From Chloroflexota bacterium (lineage in GTDB: Bacteria > Chloroflexota > Dehalococcoidia > Lucifugimonadales > JADFKI01), in NCBI GenBank assembly GCA_022572805.1, contig JACZVF010000004.1, positions 1-32,978 on the forward strand: a stretch of DNA of 32,978 nt, in the 5' to 3' direction. Below, in pieces: positions 1 to 7,350 of this stretch (positions are counted from its first letter, which is position 1; the number at the start of each line of letters is the position of its first letter). The position numbers and the translations under genes are program-made. The notes under the pieces are model-generated. The model searched no databases. It saw only the letters and a list, made by a program, of their open reading frames with translations, and was not told the origin of the DNA.

Positions 1-422
1 CAGGCCTCCTTCGAACCGATGGCCACTGCAATGCGATGAAATCTTAGATCCTCAGTTTGAGGTAGTACGATCGGAAATGGCTCTCTGCAGGCTGGGTCCA
101 AGAAAATACGATGCGGAAATTCCTTTATCCACCGCTCCGCCCCGTGTAACTGATCAACAGACTTTGTAATGGTCTTTCTATACCAGCGATTCCAATCCAC
201 CGACAAACGTCCAGTGTCTTTATATTCACACGACTTATCTGAAAACAAGATGACATCGTTGCCGAATATCACCAGAAGATCGCATAATTCTTTACCATGC
301 CCTTTGTCGTCATCGACTCCTCTATTGTTATATAGGTTGGGAAAGCTCCACAGGCTAAGAAACGATTTGGTACACAAATGGGAAAGGTATCGCTCTGAAG
401 GTGTTGTTCCACCGGATGGCAT
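1..422 (-). CDS. Partial hypothetical protein, 3' end beyond the left edge
   Basis: This is an open frame of 140 codons running from an ATG at 422 leftwards off the window. An in-frame TAG lies ten codons upstream with no other usual start codon between, so the N-terminus is complete. The protein begins MPSGGTTPSERYLSHLC and contains GKELCDLLVIFGNDVILFSD followed by KSCEY, then aromatic-rich stretches (DWNRWYRK, GAERWIKEFPHR, FLDPAC). Codon use and a continuous globular-looking sequence support real coding. I recall similar hypothetical bacterial proteins but no assigned function. The alternation of acidic residues and a beta-strand ending in a Lys could suggest a nuclease-like fold, but that is speculation. 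There is only a weak ribosome-binding site. It is divergent from mutS. Confidence 0.6.
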   Translation of the reverse strand, partial: MPSGGTTPSERYLSHLCTKSFLSLWSFPNLYNNRGVDDDKGHGKELCDLLVIFGNDVILFSDKSCEYKDTGRLSVDWNRWYRKTITKSVDQLHGAERWIKEFPHRIFLDPACREPFPIVLPQTEDLRFHRIAVAIGSKEA

Positions 423-597
423 CTCAACGTCCCCAAGATTAAGATATTGTTCCTACCAATGAATTCATTATGCCACAATCTTCCTCATCAAATCAGTAGC
501 GGAAAACACACTTCCGAGGATTGGAAAATAACTTGCCCCAAGTTTCAACGCATCCGCTAAAATAGGCCAACACCACCCTGAACCCATTTAAAACAAA

Positions 598-3195
598 ATG
601 ACGACACCAGCACGCAAACAGTATCTAGATATAAAAAAGGAGCATCAGGACGAGATTCTGATGTTTCGCATGGGGGACTTTTACGAGACCTTCGACGACG
701 ACGCGCGCTTGATTTCCAGGGAGCTGGAGATCGCGCTGACGTCGCGCAGCTCCGGCAAGGGCGGCGAGCGCGTGCCGCTGGCGGGCATACCCTACCACGC
801 GCTGGAGTCTTACCTGGCCCGGCTCATCAAGAAGGGCTACAAGGTGGCCATCTGCGAGCAGACCAGCGACCCGGCCGAGTCCAAGGGCATCGTGGACCGG
901 GAGGTGGTGAGGGTGGTCACGCCGGGCACCGTGTTCGAGGACTCGCTGCTGGACCAGAAGGCCAACAATTTCCTTGCCGCTGCGATCATCGACGGGGAAA
1001 CCGCCGGCCTGGCATACGTGGACATCACCACCAGCGAGTTCGCCACCACGCAACTGCCGCTGTCGCACCTGTCGGTGGAGCTGGCCCGCCTGTCGCCCTC
1101 GGAGCTTCTTGTCCCCGAATCGTCCGAGCCGCCTTTAGTTGAGCAAGCAACTACCGTTACGGAGATCCTGCCCGACGCCTTTCAGGCGGCGTGGGCGCGG
1201 GAGTCGCTGCTGGAGCACTTCGGCGTCGCGTCTCTGGAGGCATTCGGCTGCGAGCGCCTGCCACTGGCCGTCCGGGCCGCCGGCGCTATCGTAGACTACC
1301 TGGCCCGTACCCAGAAGGGCTCGGTGGCGCAGATAACCACGCTTACTACCTACTCAACCTCCGACCACATGGTGCTGGACCCGCAGACTCGCCGCAACCT
1401 GGAGCTTTTCGAAGGCGGGCGCTGGGCGGCTACCGACGCGTCGCTGTTCTCCGTGCTGGACCAGACGAAAACGCCCATGGGAGGCCGCCTGCTGCGCCGT
1501 TGGCTGGGCCAGCCCCTGCTGAGCGTGCCTGAGCTAACTCAGCGGCAGGACGCCGTGTCCTGGTTCCACCGCAGCGCCCTGCGCCGGGAGCGTGTCGTCA
1601 TGCTGCTGGAGGAGGTCTCCGACATCGAGCGGCTCATCAACAAGGTGCGTGGCTTCAACGCGACCCCCCGCGACCTGGTGGGCCTGGCATACAGCCTGGA
1701 GACCGCGCCACGGATTAGAGAGTTGCTTACCGAGGACGAAGACTTAGATAAAACAGAGTGGATAGCTCGAAATCTGAAAGACCTGCCGGAGGTCGTGGAC
1801 CTGATACACAGGGCCATCAACGACGACCCTCCGCCGTCCGTGGGCGACGGCAAGGTGATACGCGAGGGCTTCTCGCCGGACCTGGACGAGGTGCGCGACG
1901 CCTCCCGCAACGCCCAGGGCTTCATCGCGCAGATGGAGCGCAAGGAGCGCGAGCGCACGGGCATCAAGTCGCTAAAGGTGGGCTACAACAAGGTTTTCGG
2001 CTACTACATCGAGATCAGCAAGGCCAACGTGGACCGGGCCCCCGACGACTACGTGCGGCGGCAAACGCTGGTGGGCGGCGAGCGTTACATCACGCCGGAG
2101 ATGAAGGAGTACGAGTCGCTAATCCTTAACGCCCAGGACCACATCAGCGAGCTTGAGAGCGCACTGTTCAAGCAGGTGTGCGCCCAGGTGGCTGCCGAGG
2201 CATCGGAGGTCTTGGAGACGGCCAGGTCCATCGCCCTTGTGGACGCTTTCGCCTCGCTGGCGGAGGTGGCCTCCAAGCAGGGTTACGTGCGCCCGGAGCT
2301 TAACGACGGCGACGCCATCGAGATAAGGCAGGGCCGGCACCCCGTGGTGGAGCGCATGTTGCAGGCCGGGGAGTTCGTGCCCAACGACACCTCACTGTCG
2401 TGCAGCGACCAGCAGCTGGTGATGCTGACAGGCCCCAACATGGCCGGCAAGTCCACGTACATCCGGCAGGTGGCCGTCATAGTGCTGATGGCGCAGATAG
2501 GCAGCTACGTGCCTGCGGAGTCGGCCGGCATCGGCGTCGTGGACCGCATCTTCACCCGCGTGGGCCTGCAGGACGACCTCGCCATGGGCCAGTCCACGTT
2601 CATGGTGGAGATGGTGGAGACGGCGGCCATTCTAAACCACGCCACGCCTCGCTCCCTGATAATCCTGGACGAGATTGGCCGGGGGACCAGCACCTACGAC
2701 GGGCTGGCCATTGCGAGGGCCGTGGCGGAGCACATACACAACCACCCCGGGCTGGGCTGCAGGACGCTGTTCGCCACGCACTACCACGAGCTAACGCAGT
2801 TGGCGGAGACGTTGCCGAGGGTGCGCAACTACAACGTCGCGGTATCCGAAGACAATGGCCACGTGGTATTTCTGAGGCGAATCGTGCCCGGAGGCGCGGA
2901 CAAGAGCTATGGCGTTCACGTGGCCAGGATGGCCGGCATTCCGGGCAGCGTTGTTAATCGGGCGTGGGAGTACTTGAGCTACCTGGAGGCCCAGGGAACC
3001 GGGAAGGTTGGGAGTCGAGCGGGCAAAGGCTCTTCGAGGCGTGGGGAGCCTCATCAGCAGTTGCCGTTAATGCAGATGACCCCCGCGGTTATCGAAGAGT
3101 TGCTGGGTATGGATGTGTCTTCGATCACGCCGCTGGAGGCCATCAACCGTCTTTACGAATTAAAGGAAAAGGCGAAAGCCGATTCCGAAATGTAG
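598..3195 (+). CDS. mutS: DNA mismatch repair protein MutS
   Basis: MutS recognises mismatches and small loops as a dimer and starts methyl-independent or MutL-dependent repair. The 865-residue product has the usual length and all MutS1 domains. The N-terminal mismatch-reading Phe-x-Glu motif lies in GDFYETF (F28, E30). The connector, core and clamp domains follow, and the C-terminal ABC-type ATPase has Walker A GPNMAGKST from residue 612 and Walker B ILDEIGRGTST with D691-E692. The C-terminal tail carries the helix-turn-helix dimerisation segment (TPLEAINRLYELKEKA). The ATG at 598 has no clear Shine-Dalgarno sequence, but the N-terminal TPARKQYLDIKKEH aligns with the family start. MutL is not in the window. 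The gene is convergent with the zinc-ribbon gene and only five bases separate the two stop codons. Confidence 0.98.
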   Translation: MTTPARKQYLDIKKEHQDEILMFRMGDFYETFDDDARLISRELEIALTSRSSGKGGERVPLAGIPYHALESYLARLIKKGYKVAICEQTSDPAESKGIVDREVVRVVTPGTVFEDSLLDQKANNFLAAAIIDGETAGLAYVDITTSEFATTQLPLSHLSVELARLSPSELLVPESSEPPLVEQATTVTEILPDAFQAAWARESLLEHFGVASLEAFGCERLPLAVRAAGAIVDYLARTQKGSVAQITTLTTYSTSDHMVLDPQTRRNLELFEGGRWAATDASLFSVLDQTKTPMGGRLLRRWLGQPLLSVPELTQRQDAVSWFHRSALRRERVVMLLEEVSDIERLINKVRGFNATPRDLVGLAYSLETAPRIRELLTEDEDLDKTEWIARNLKDLPEVVDLIHRAINDDPPPSVGDGKVIREGFSPDLDEVRDASRNAQGFIAQMERKERERTGIKSLKVGYNKVFGYYIEISKANVDRAPDDYVRRQTLVGGERYITPEMKEYESLILNAQDHISELESALFKQVCAQVAAEASEVLETARSIALVDAFASLAEVASKQGYVRPELNDGDAIEIRQGRHPVVERMLQAGEFVPNDTSLSCSDQQLVMLTGPNMAGKSTYIRQVAVIVLMAQIGSYVPAESAGIGVVDRIFTRVGLQDDLAMGQSTFMVEMVETAAILNHATPRSLIILDEIGRGTSTYDGLAIARAVAEHIHNHPGLGCRTLFATHYHELTQLAETLPRVRNYNVAVSEDNGHVVFLRRIVPGGADKSYGVHVARMAGIPGSVVNRAWEYLSYLEAQGTGKVGSRAGKGSSRRGEPHQQLPLMQMTPAVIEELLGMDVSSITPLEAINRLYELKEKAKADSEM

Positions 3196-3200
3196 GGATT

Positions 3201-3374
3201 CTAGGCAGTCTTCTCTTTCACATCAACATCCGCGTCGAAGAGGCCTTCCTGTTCTTGCTGTATTGTTGGGTAGCTGACGTACCCGCAGGCGAGGCACAGT
3301 ATGTAGTAGCCGTAGAGGTCCTCCTCCAGTGTCCGGTCTCCCGAACACCTGGGGCATGACTTAAAGAGCACCAT
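3201..3374 (-). CDS. Small zinc-ribbon protein
   Basis: This is a 57-residue protein with two cysteine pairs, CPRC near residue 7 and CLAC about 25 residues later, the spacing of a rubredoxin-like zinc ribbon. It ends in an acidic tail. A longer frame reaches 3512, but the ATG at 3374 is preceded by AGGAG at a spacing of six bases, and the extra N-terminus has no sign of constraint. Such mini zinc ribbons are common in Chloroflexota, where their role is not established. DNA, RNA or protein binding are all possible. It lies head-to-head with the end of mutS and downstream of the coiled-coil gene on the same strand. Confidence 0.7.
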   Translation of the reverse strand: MVLFKSCPRCSGDRTLEEDLYGYYILCLACGYVSYPTIQQEQEGLFDADVDVKEKTA

Positions 3375-3556
3375 GTTAACTCCTGATACAGCTCCCATCT
3401 TTTGGCGCTTGCCCATTTCAGGCATGCCTGGGAGGCATTTAGACGAACTATCGGCGGGAATGTCCCTCGACAGCCGTGTGTTGTTTACCCAAGCAGGGTG
3501 TGGCCCCGCCATTGGCGAAACCGCACCCTACCCGGTTGAGTTCTCAGGTCTTGTCG

Positions 3557-4456
3557 CTACCTGCGGGACCTGCTCGAGCTTGGCCGACTGGAAGAGGCCC
3601 TGCCGTTGGACGATCGGCTGGCGGGCTTACTGGGGCTCTTCTTCGCCGCCGGGGCAGACGCCTTCGGTCGGCTTGCAGCGGCGGGCTTGGGCCGGCTGCC
3701 GGAGTTGGATGCTGATGCCTTGGGCCGGCTGGCTTCAGACGGCGCCGAGGCGGAAGCCACAGGCCTGGGATCGCCGGCGTAAACCTCGTTGGGATGCGTT
3801 CCCCAGTAGTTCTGCAGTCCGGACTTGCTGCCGAGATGCTCCACGACCTGCTCTGCGGGCGCGTTGAGCAGCCAGCGCGATGTAGCCTTGATCTTGGAGA
3901 TGTTTGACAGTATCTTCTGGGTCTCGACTTCCTCGTCGGCCAAGGACCGCATGCTGTCGACGCGGCCGAGAACGCCCTTAATCTCCTTCAGCGCGTGACG
4001 CCGAAGCTCCGTGGTTTCGCGCTTGGCGATGTCGTGGGCGCCTTCGATAATCGACTGGGCCTTCTTCTGGGCCTCGGCTATGATCTGAAGACGCTCGGTA
4101 TCCGCCTGGTCTCGGCGCTCCTTGGCCTCTCGAAGCTCCTCCTCGGCATACTGCCGGTTCTTCTCGGCCTCCATCTTGGCCTTCTTCGTCTCCTGGAGCT
4201 CTAGCTCGGCCTCGGTGCGCATTCGCGCGCAAAGAAGCTGCGTGGTCCGGATGGCCTCCATTTGCGCCTGCTCGCGGGCGGACTCCGCCTGTGCTCTGCG
4301 CGACTTCGCATCCGACAGATCGCTGTCACCAAAGGACTTATACACCATGAGCTGACGCCACAGAGCATCTACCTTCTCCTGCTCGGTCCCGTCATCCAGG
4401 CGTATTGCCTGCAACACTTCAAGGTTATCCTTGAAGCTAACCTGTTCCTCGGGCAT
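3557..4456 (-). CDS. DivIVA-like coiled-coil protein with basic low-complexity tail
   Basis: The product has 299 residues. Residues about 50-160 are a continuous charged coiled coil rich in Ala, Glu, Lys, Arg and Gln (for example AEEELREAKERRDQADTERL). A short globular part follows around residues 165-225 (SKIKATSRWLLNAPAEQVVE). The last 70 residues are Ser/Ala/Pro/Lys/Arg-rich, ending SSSRPSSSRSRR. The arrangement resembles DivIVA/Wag31-type or F0F1 b-subunit-like scaffold proteins that Chloroflexota carry in several copies. No enzyme motif is visible. AGGAGGAG lies four bases before the ATG, giving a very strong start. A role in cell shape, division or chromosome organisation is inference only. 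The basic tail could bind nucleic acid or membrane. Confidence 0.7.
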   Translation of the reverse strand: MPEEQVSFKDNLEVLQAIRLDDGTEQEKVDALWRQLMVYKSFGDSDLSDAKSRRAQAESAREQAQMEAIRTTQLLCARMRTEAELELQETKKAKMEAEKNRQYAEEELREAKERRDQADTERLQIIAEAQKKAQSIIEGAHDIAKRETTELRRHALKEIKGVLGRVDSMRSLADEEVETQKILSNISKIKATSRWLLNAPAEQVVEHLGSKSGLQNYWGTHPNEVYAGDPRPVASASAPSEASRPKASASNSGSRPKPAAASRPKASAPAAKKSPSKPASRSSNGRASSSRPSSSRSRR

Positions 4457-4691
4457 AAGACTCCTCCTATTTTGGTAGGCGAACTGCGGATTCGCGCTAC
4501 TCTGTTTGACCCGCGTCCCGACCTATTTACAGGCGTGGACCCCTCTATATGATTTGCCTAAAACCCCACAGTCCAATAGAAAGGGGGCCATCAATTACGA
4601 TGGCACAATCAACAATATAACCAGCGACTTGCCTTCCAAAACATGATTTGAGGGGATTTCCAGCAATCGGAATTCAGTCTTGAAGAAAAGC

Positions 4692-4724
4692 AACAGGGAC
4701 AGGTCGGTTTAACCTGTCCCTGTT
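4692..4724. repeat. Perfect 13-bp inverted repeat (REP-like hairpin)
   Basis: AACAGGGACAGGT at 4692-4704 is perfectly complementary to ACCTGTCCCTGTT at 4712-4724 around a seven-base loop. It lies between the start of the coiled-coil gene and the end of the LuxR-type gene. There is no T-run directly after either arm, so an intrinsic terminator is less likely than a dispersed REP-type element. GGGACAG-containing palindromes of this kind are often associated with REP-associated tyrosine transposases, but no such gene is visible here. The rest of the 4457-4809 gap holds nothing else I can support. Confidence 0.6.
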
Positions 4725-4809
4725 ACATGCTTATGTCACACATACGTGTTGCTTGTAAAGGATGGCCTCAATCTACCGGAGGCTTGATGCCTACAAAAAG
4801 CCTTCGACT

Positions 4810-5529
4810 TCAGGGGGAGACGAGAGTCTCCTGCCGAGACTGCCCAGTGGCTTTCAGATACGCCAACACCGCCTGCACACGGGCATGCTGGCCATTCTCC
4901 GGAGAGATACCCAGTTTGCTGAATATGCTGTTAATGTGATGTTCCACTGTGCGGGGCTGAATATAGAGGATGCTCGCTATGGTGGCGTTGGTGCAGGCCT
5001 TGGCCATAAGCGACAGCACCTCCAACTCCCTTCTCGTCAGGTCTTTCAGAGGCGAATTTTCGGATATGCCCTTCTGCTGGGTTAGCTTTTCCACCATGAT
5101 CGGGTCCAGAACCGTACGCCCGGAAGCCACGTCGTGAATGGTGCGGATTAGCTCATCCATGGTTCCCAGGGTGTGCTTGAGTAGGTAGGACTTGCCACTG
5201 GGGTCGTCCTTAAGGAATTCCCGGATGTATTCGGAATCATCGTAGGCCGATAGAAGAATGATGCCAATATCGGGATGGGTCTCCCGGATTTGCTGGGCGG
5301 CGGCTATGCCATTTAGGCCCGGCATCTTGACGTCCATGATAACCACGTTAGGATTGAGCACCGGAATCATTTGGACTGCGCTTTCGCCGTCGCCTAGAAC
5401 GCCCACCAGGTCAACAGTCTCATCACTGTCCAGCAGCATGCCAAATGCTTCACGGATGACCTCCTGGTCATCCACGATGAGCACCTTGATCTTGGATGTG
5501 CCTTTGTTTGTAACCATTACCTGCCCCAT
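4810..5529 (-). CDS. NarL/LuxR-family response regulator
   Basis: This is a two-domain transcription regulator of 239 residues. The receiver domain (about 14-135) has the acidic pair D20-D21 in IVDDQ, the phospho-acceptor D66 in VIMDVKMPG, the switch Ser in LLSAYDD and K118. The C-terminal LuxR helix-turn-helix (about 163-215) begins LTRRELEVLSLMAK and contains TVEHHINSIFSKLGI. Translation may start at the ATG at 5517, four codons in, which sits behind GGGGCAGG. The gene is transcribed divergently from the archaellum operon across a 580-bp control region, so regulation of archaellum genes is plausible but inferred. No partner kinase is adjacent on this strand; the nearest is in the archaellum operon. 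Confidence 0.92.
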   Translation of the reverse strand: MGQVMVTNKGTSKIKVLIVDDQEVIREAFGMLLDSDETVDLVGVLGDGESAVQMIPVLNPNVVIMDVKMPGLNGIAAAQQIRETHPDIGIILLSAYDDSEYIREFLKDDPSGKSYLLKHTLGTMDELIRTIHDVASGRTVLDPIMVEKLTQQKGISENSPLKDLTRRELEVLSLMAKACTNATIASILYIQPRTVEHHINSIFSKLGISPENGQHARVQAVLAYLKATGQSRQETLVSP

Positions 5530-5714
5530 TTTGAACAGTCATTGAATAGGAAGCGAGATGTGGCGGACCCCAACGCCATCGACATGTCCCTGCTTTTATC
5601 ATGGCCAGACTGCCACGATGTCTAACCTCGAAGACGGACAGAAACCCGGCGCGCCAAATCTGTCGGCTAGTCGCGCGCTGTTACCTGCGACGGCTACCTA
5701 CCCATATAAACCGT

Positions 5715-5766
5715 TCCTAGGTGTAATTACCAACACGCTTTCCTGGGTGTAATTACCAACACGCTT
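5715..5766. repeat. Two tandem copies of a 26-bp unit in the divergent control region
   Basis: 5715-5740 and 5741-5766 match at 25 of 26 positions. Each unit contains GTGTAATTACCAACAC, which has GTGT/ACAC ends and an internal GTAATTAC palindrome. Two adjacent, near-identical and partly dyad-symmetric copies between divergent promoters look like paired regulator-binding sites. The LuxR-type regulator at 4810-5529 is the nearest candidate binder. The role is inferred. Confidence 0.6.
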
Positions 5767-5840
5767 AGGATGCAACCCGTAGGTATCCGTATGTAGCTCG
5801 ATGTCCATTATTGGGTAGCCACCCGGTTTCTGCTTTGAGG

Positions 5841-5866
5841 CAGTAAAGAATAAGCTAACTTTACTG
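5841..5866. promoter_or_regulatory. 8-bp dyad, possible operator
   Basis: CAGTAAAG at 5841-5848 is mirrored by CTTTACTG at 5859-5866 with a ten-base spacer, giving arm centres about 18 bp apart, or nearly two helical turns. It sits upstream of the archaellin gene and downstream of the tandem repeat. It could be an operator or a transcribed hairpin. It has no T-run. Confidence 0.4.
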
Positions 5867-5949
5867 TGGTTTAGTGTCAAGCCAAGAACAGTCCATGAAG
5901 CGGCGGATAGCTAATGTGGTGTGCGGGATCTGGATGGCTGGACGCCCAA

Positions 5950-5978
5950 TCGACCTGGAATCCGAGTAGCGATATAAG
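5950..5978 (+). promoter_or_regulatory. Candidate promoter for the archaellum operon
   Basis: TCGACC at 5950 and TATAAG at 5973 are separated by 17 bases and match the housekeeping -35/-10 consensus at 4 of 6 and 5 of 6 positions. This would give a leader of about 125 bases before the archaellin ATG. The match is moderate. Nothing resembling a flagellar sigma-28 promoter was seen. Confidence 0.3.
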
Positions 5979-6110
5979 AACATCGAAACCCGGGAGCTTG
6001 GTAGACCAGGGATATATCAAGATTGGCAAGTCTGCCTTTTCCATTGCGACATCGTGGAGAGATAGATGTTCAGGGGCTGGGCGGTCAGAAAACACAGGGG
6101 GAGTAGAGCA

Positions 6111-7202
6111 ATGAAAAACCTAGGCAGTGTATTTGACACGACGAATTCTGCAAGTCGGCTGCTCCGCAGGTCGGAGCGCGGCGTCACCGGCCTGGAGACG
6201 GCCATCATACTGATCGCGTTCGTCGTGGTCGCGTCCGTCTTCGCCTTCACCGTTCTGTCAACGGGTATCTTCTCGGCAGAGCGCGGTAAGGAAACGGTGT
6301 ACGCAGCTCTGGAACAGGCCCGCGGCAGCATAGAGCTCAAGGGTTCCGTCATCGCCAACGGCATACCCGACATAACTTTGGACGACGGCGAAGACGTTTG
6401 GGACGACCCAGGCGCGAACCTCGTGCTTTCGTCGGAGACTGTGGACAAGAAAGAGGGACTCGCCAGCAGTGCGATCCTGGTGCAGTCCGCCTTCACCACC
6501 GGCCTGATCGGCTCGGAAGTCATAACTCCCTCGGTCGACTTGACGAAATACGACTCGATCTCCTTGTGGATAAAGTCAGAAGTGGTAACTGCGGCTGGTC
6601 AGTTGCAGCTAATAATCGATGATTCCGCCGGCTGCGGCAGCGCATCGGAGACCATCGACCTGCCTGTGCTGGCAGCCGACACATGGAAGGACGTGACCCT
6701 GGGTATCAACTCGGCCACAACGCGTAACGCTATAGCATGTGTGGGCCTGAACGTGGCGACCGACTTGTCCACAAGCACCGACGTTACCATCCATATCGAC
6801 GACATAGAGGCCCAGGGACAGATCACAAGCCTGATAATACTGGTCGCCAACTCGGTCAAGGGCGAGCCCATCGACCTAACCGAGCCCGCCGACTCCAATA
6901 ACGACGGTATCGCCGACTCCGAGGACAGGCGCCACAAGGTCTTGATTAGCTACAACGACAACTTCCAGCTCAGGAGTGACATGTACTGGACCAAGCAGTT
7001 TGTGGGCGCCGACGACGGCGATGACCTGATGGAAGAGGGCGAGCGGGTTGAGTTGACCATCAGCATGCAAGGTCTGGACCAGTCGACGCCTCTTGGAAAA
7101 AGCACCCAGTTCACCCTGGAGGTGAAGCCCGCATCCGGCAGCGTGCTTGTGATACAGCGCACCACGCCGGACCAGATCAGCACCGTGATGAATCTCAAGT
7201 AG
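6111..7202 (+). CDS. arlB: Archaellin (archaeal-type flagellin) with inserted jelly-roll-like domain
   Basis: This is the filament subunit of an archaellum. The 363-residue product starts at the ATG at 6111, behind GGGGGAG at seven bases; an upstream ATG at 6066 lacks this. A type IV prepilin-like leader ends RRSERG at G24, followed by a hydrophobic helix VTGLETAIILIAFVVV with Gly at +3 and Glu at +5, as expected for a class III signal peptide. The archaellin pattern continues to about residue 85 (SIELKGSV). It resumes after about residue 236 (SLIILVANS) and closes with the family-like C-terminus FTLEVKP, then RTTPDQISTVMNL. Residues about 88-234 are extra and read as a beta-sandwich (KYDSISLWIKS, QLQLIIDDSAGC, TWKDVTLGI, VTIHIDDIEA), like carbohydrate-binding jelly-roll modules. 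Residues 261-269 have the pattern DxNxDGxxD of a calcium loop. It is the first gene of the operon. Confidence 0.85.
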   Translation: MKNLGSVFDTTNSASRLLRRSERGVTGLETAIILIAFVVVASVFAFTVLSTGIFSAERGKETVYAALEQARGSIELKGSVIANGIPDITLDDGEDVWDDPGANLVLSSETVDKKEGLASSAILVQSAFTTGLIGSEVITPSVDLTKYDSISLWIKSEVVTAAGQLQLIIDDSAGCGSASETIDLPVLAADTWKDVTLGINSATTRNAIACVGLNVATDLSTSTDVTIHIDDIEAQGQITSLIILVANSVKGEPIDLTEPADSNNDGIADSEDRRHKVLISYNDNFQLRSDMYWTKQFVGADDGDDLMEEGERVELTISMQGLDQSTPLGKSTQFTLEVKPASGSVLVIQRTTPDQISTVMNLK

Positions 7203-7350
7203 GCAAGCGAATCTGTGTGGGGCGGCCGCCGGGGCAACCCGGAAGGCCGTCCCAGGCCACACGCCGGAACTCATTAGGTAAGAATCAGCGCTCTCCCTGA
7301 AATCACCAGTCCAAGGGCGTGCTGACGCGAGGTCCCCTGAAGGGGTTTCT

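Noticed and set aside
269-478. 69-codon minus-strand and 97-codon plus-strand (169-462) frames at the left end
   Set aside because: They overlap the edge-truncated minus-strand gene at 1-422, which has the more protein-like sequence.
5698-6065. Short frames of 60-72 codons on both strands in the archaellum control region
   Set aside because: They have no ribosome-binding sites, span the tandem repeat and show no motif.
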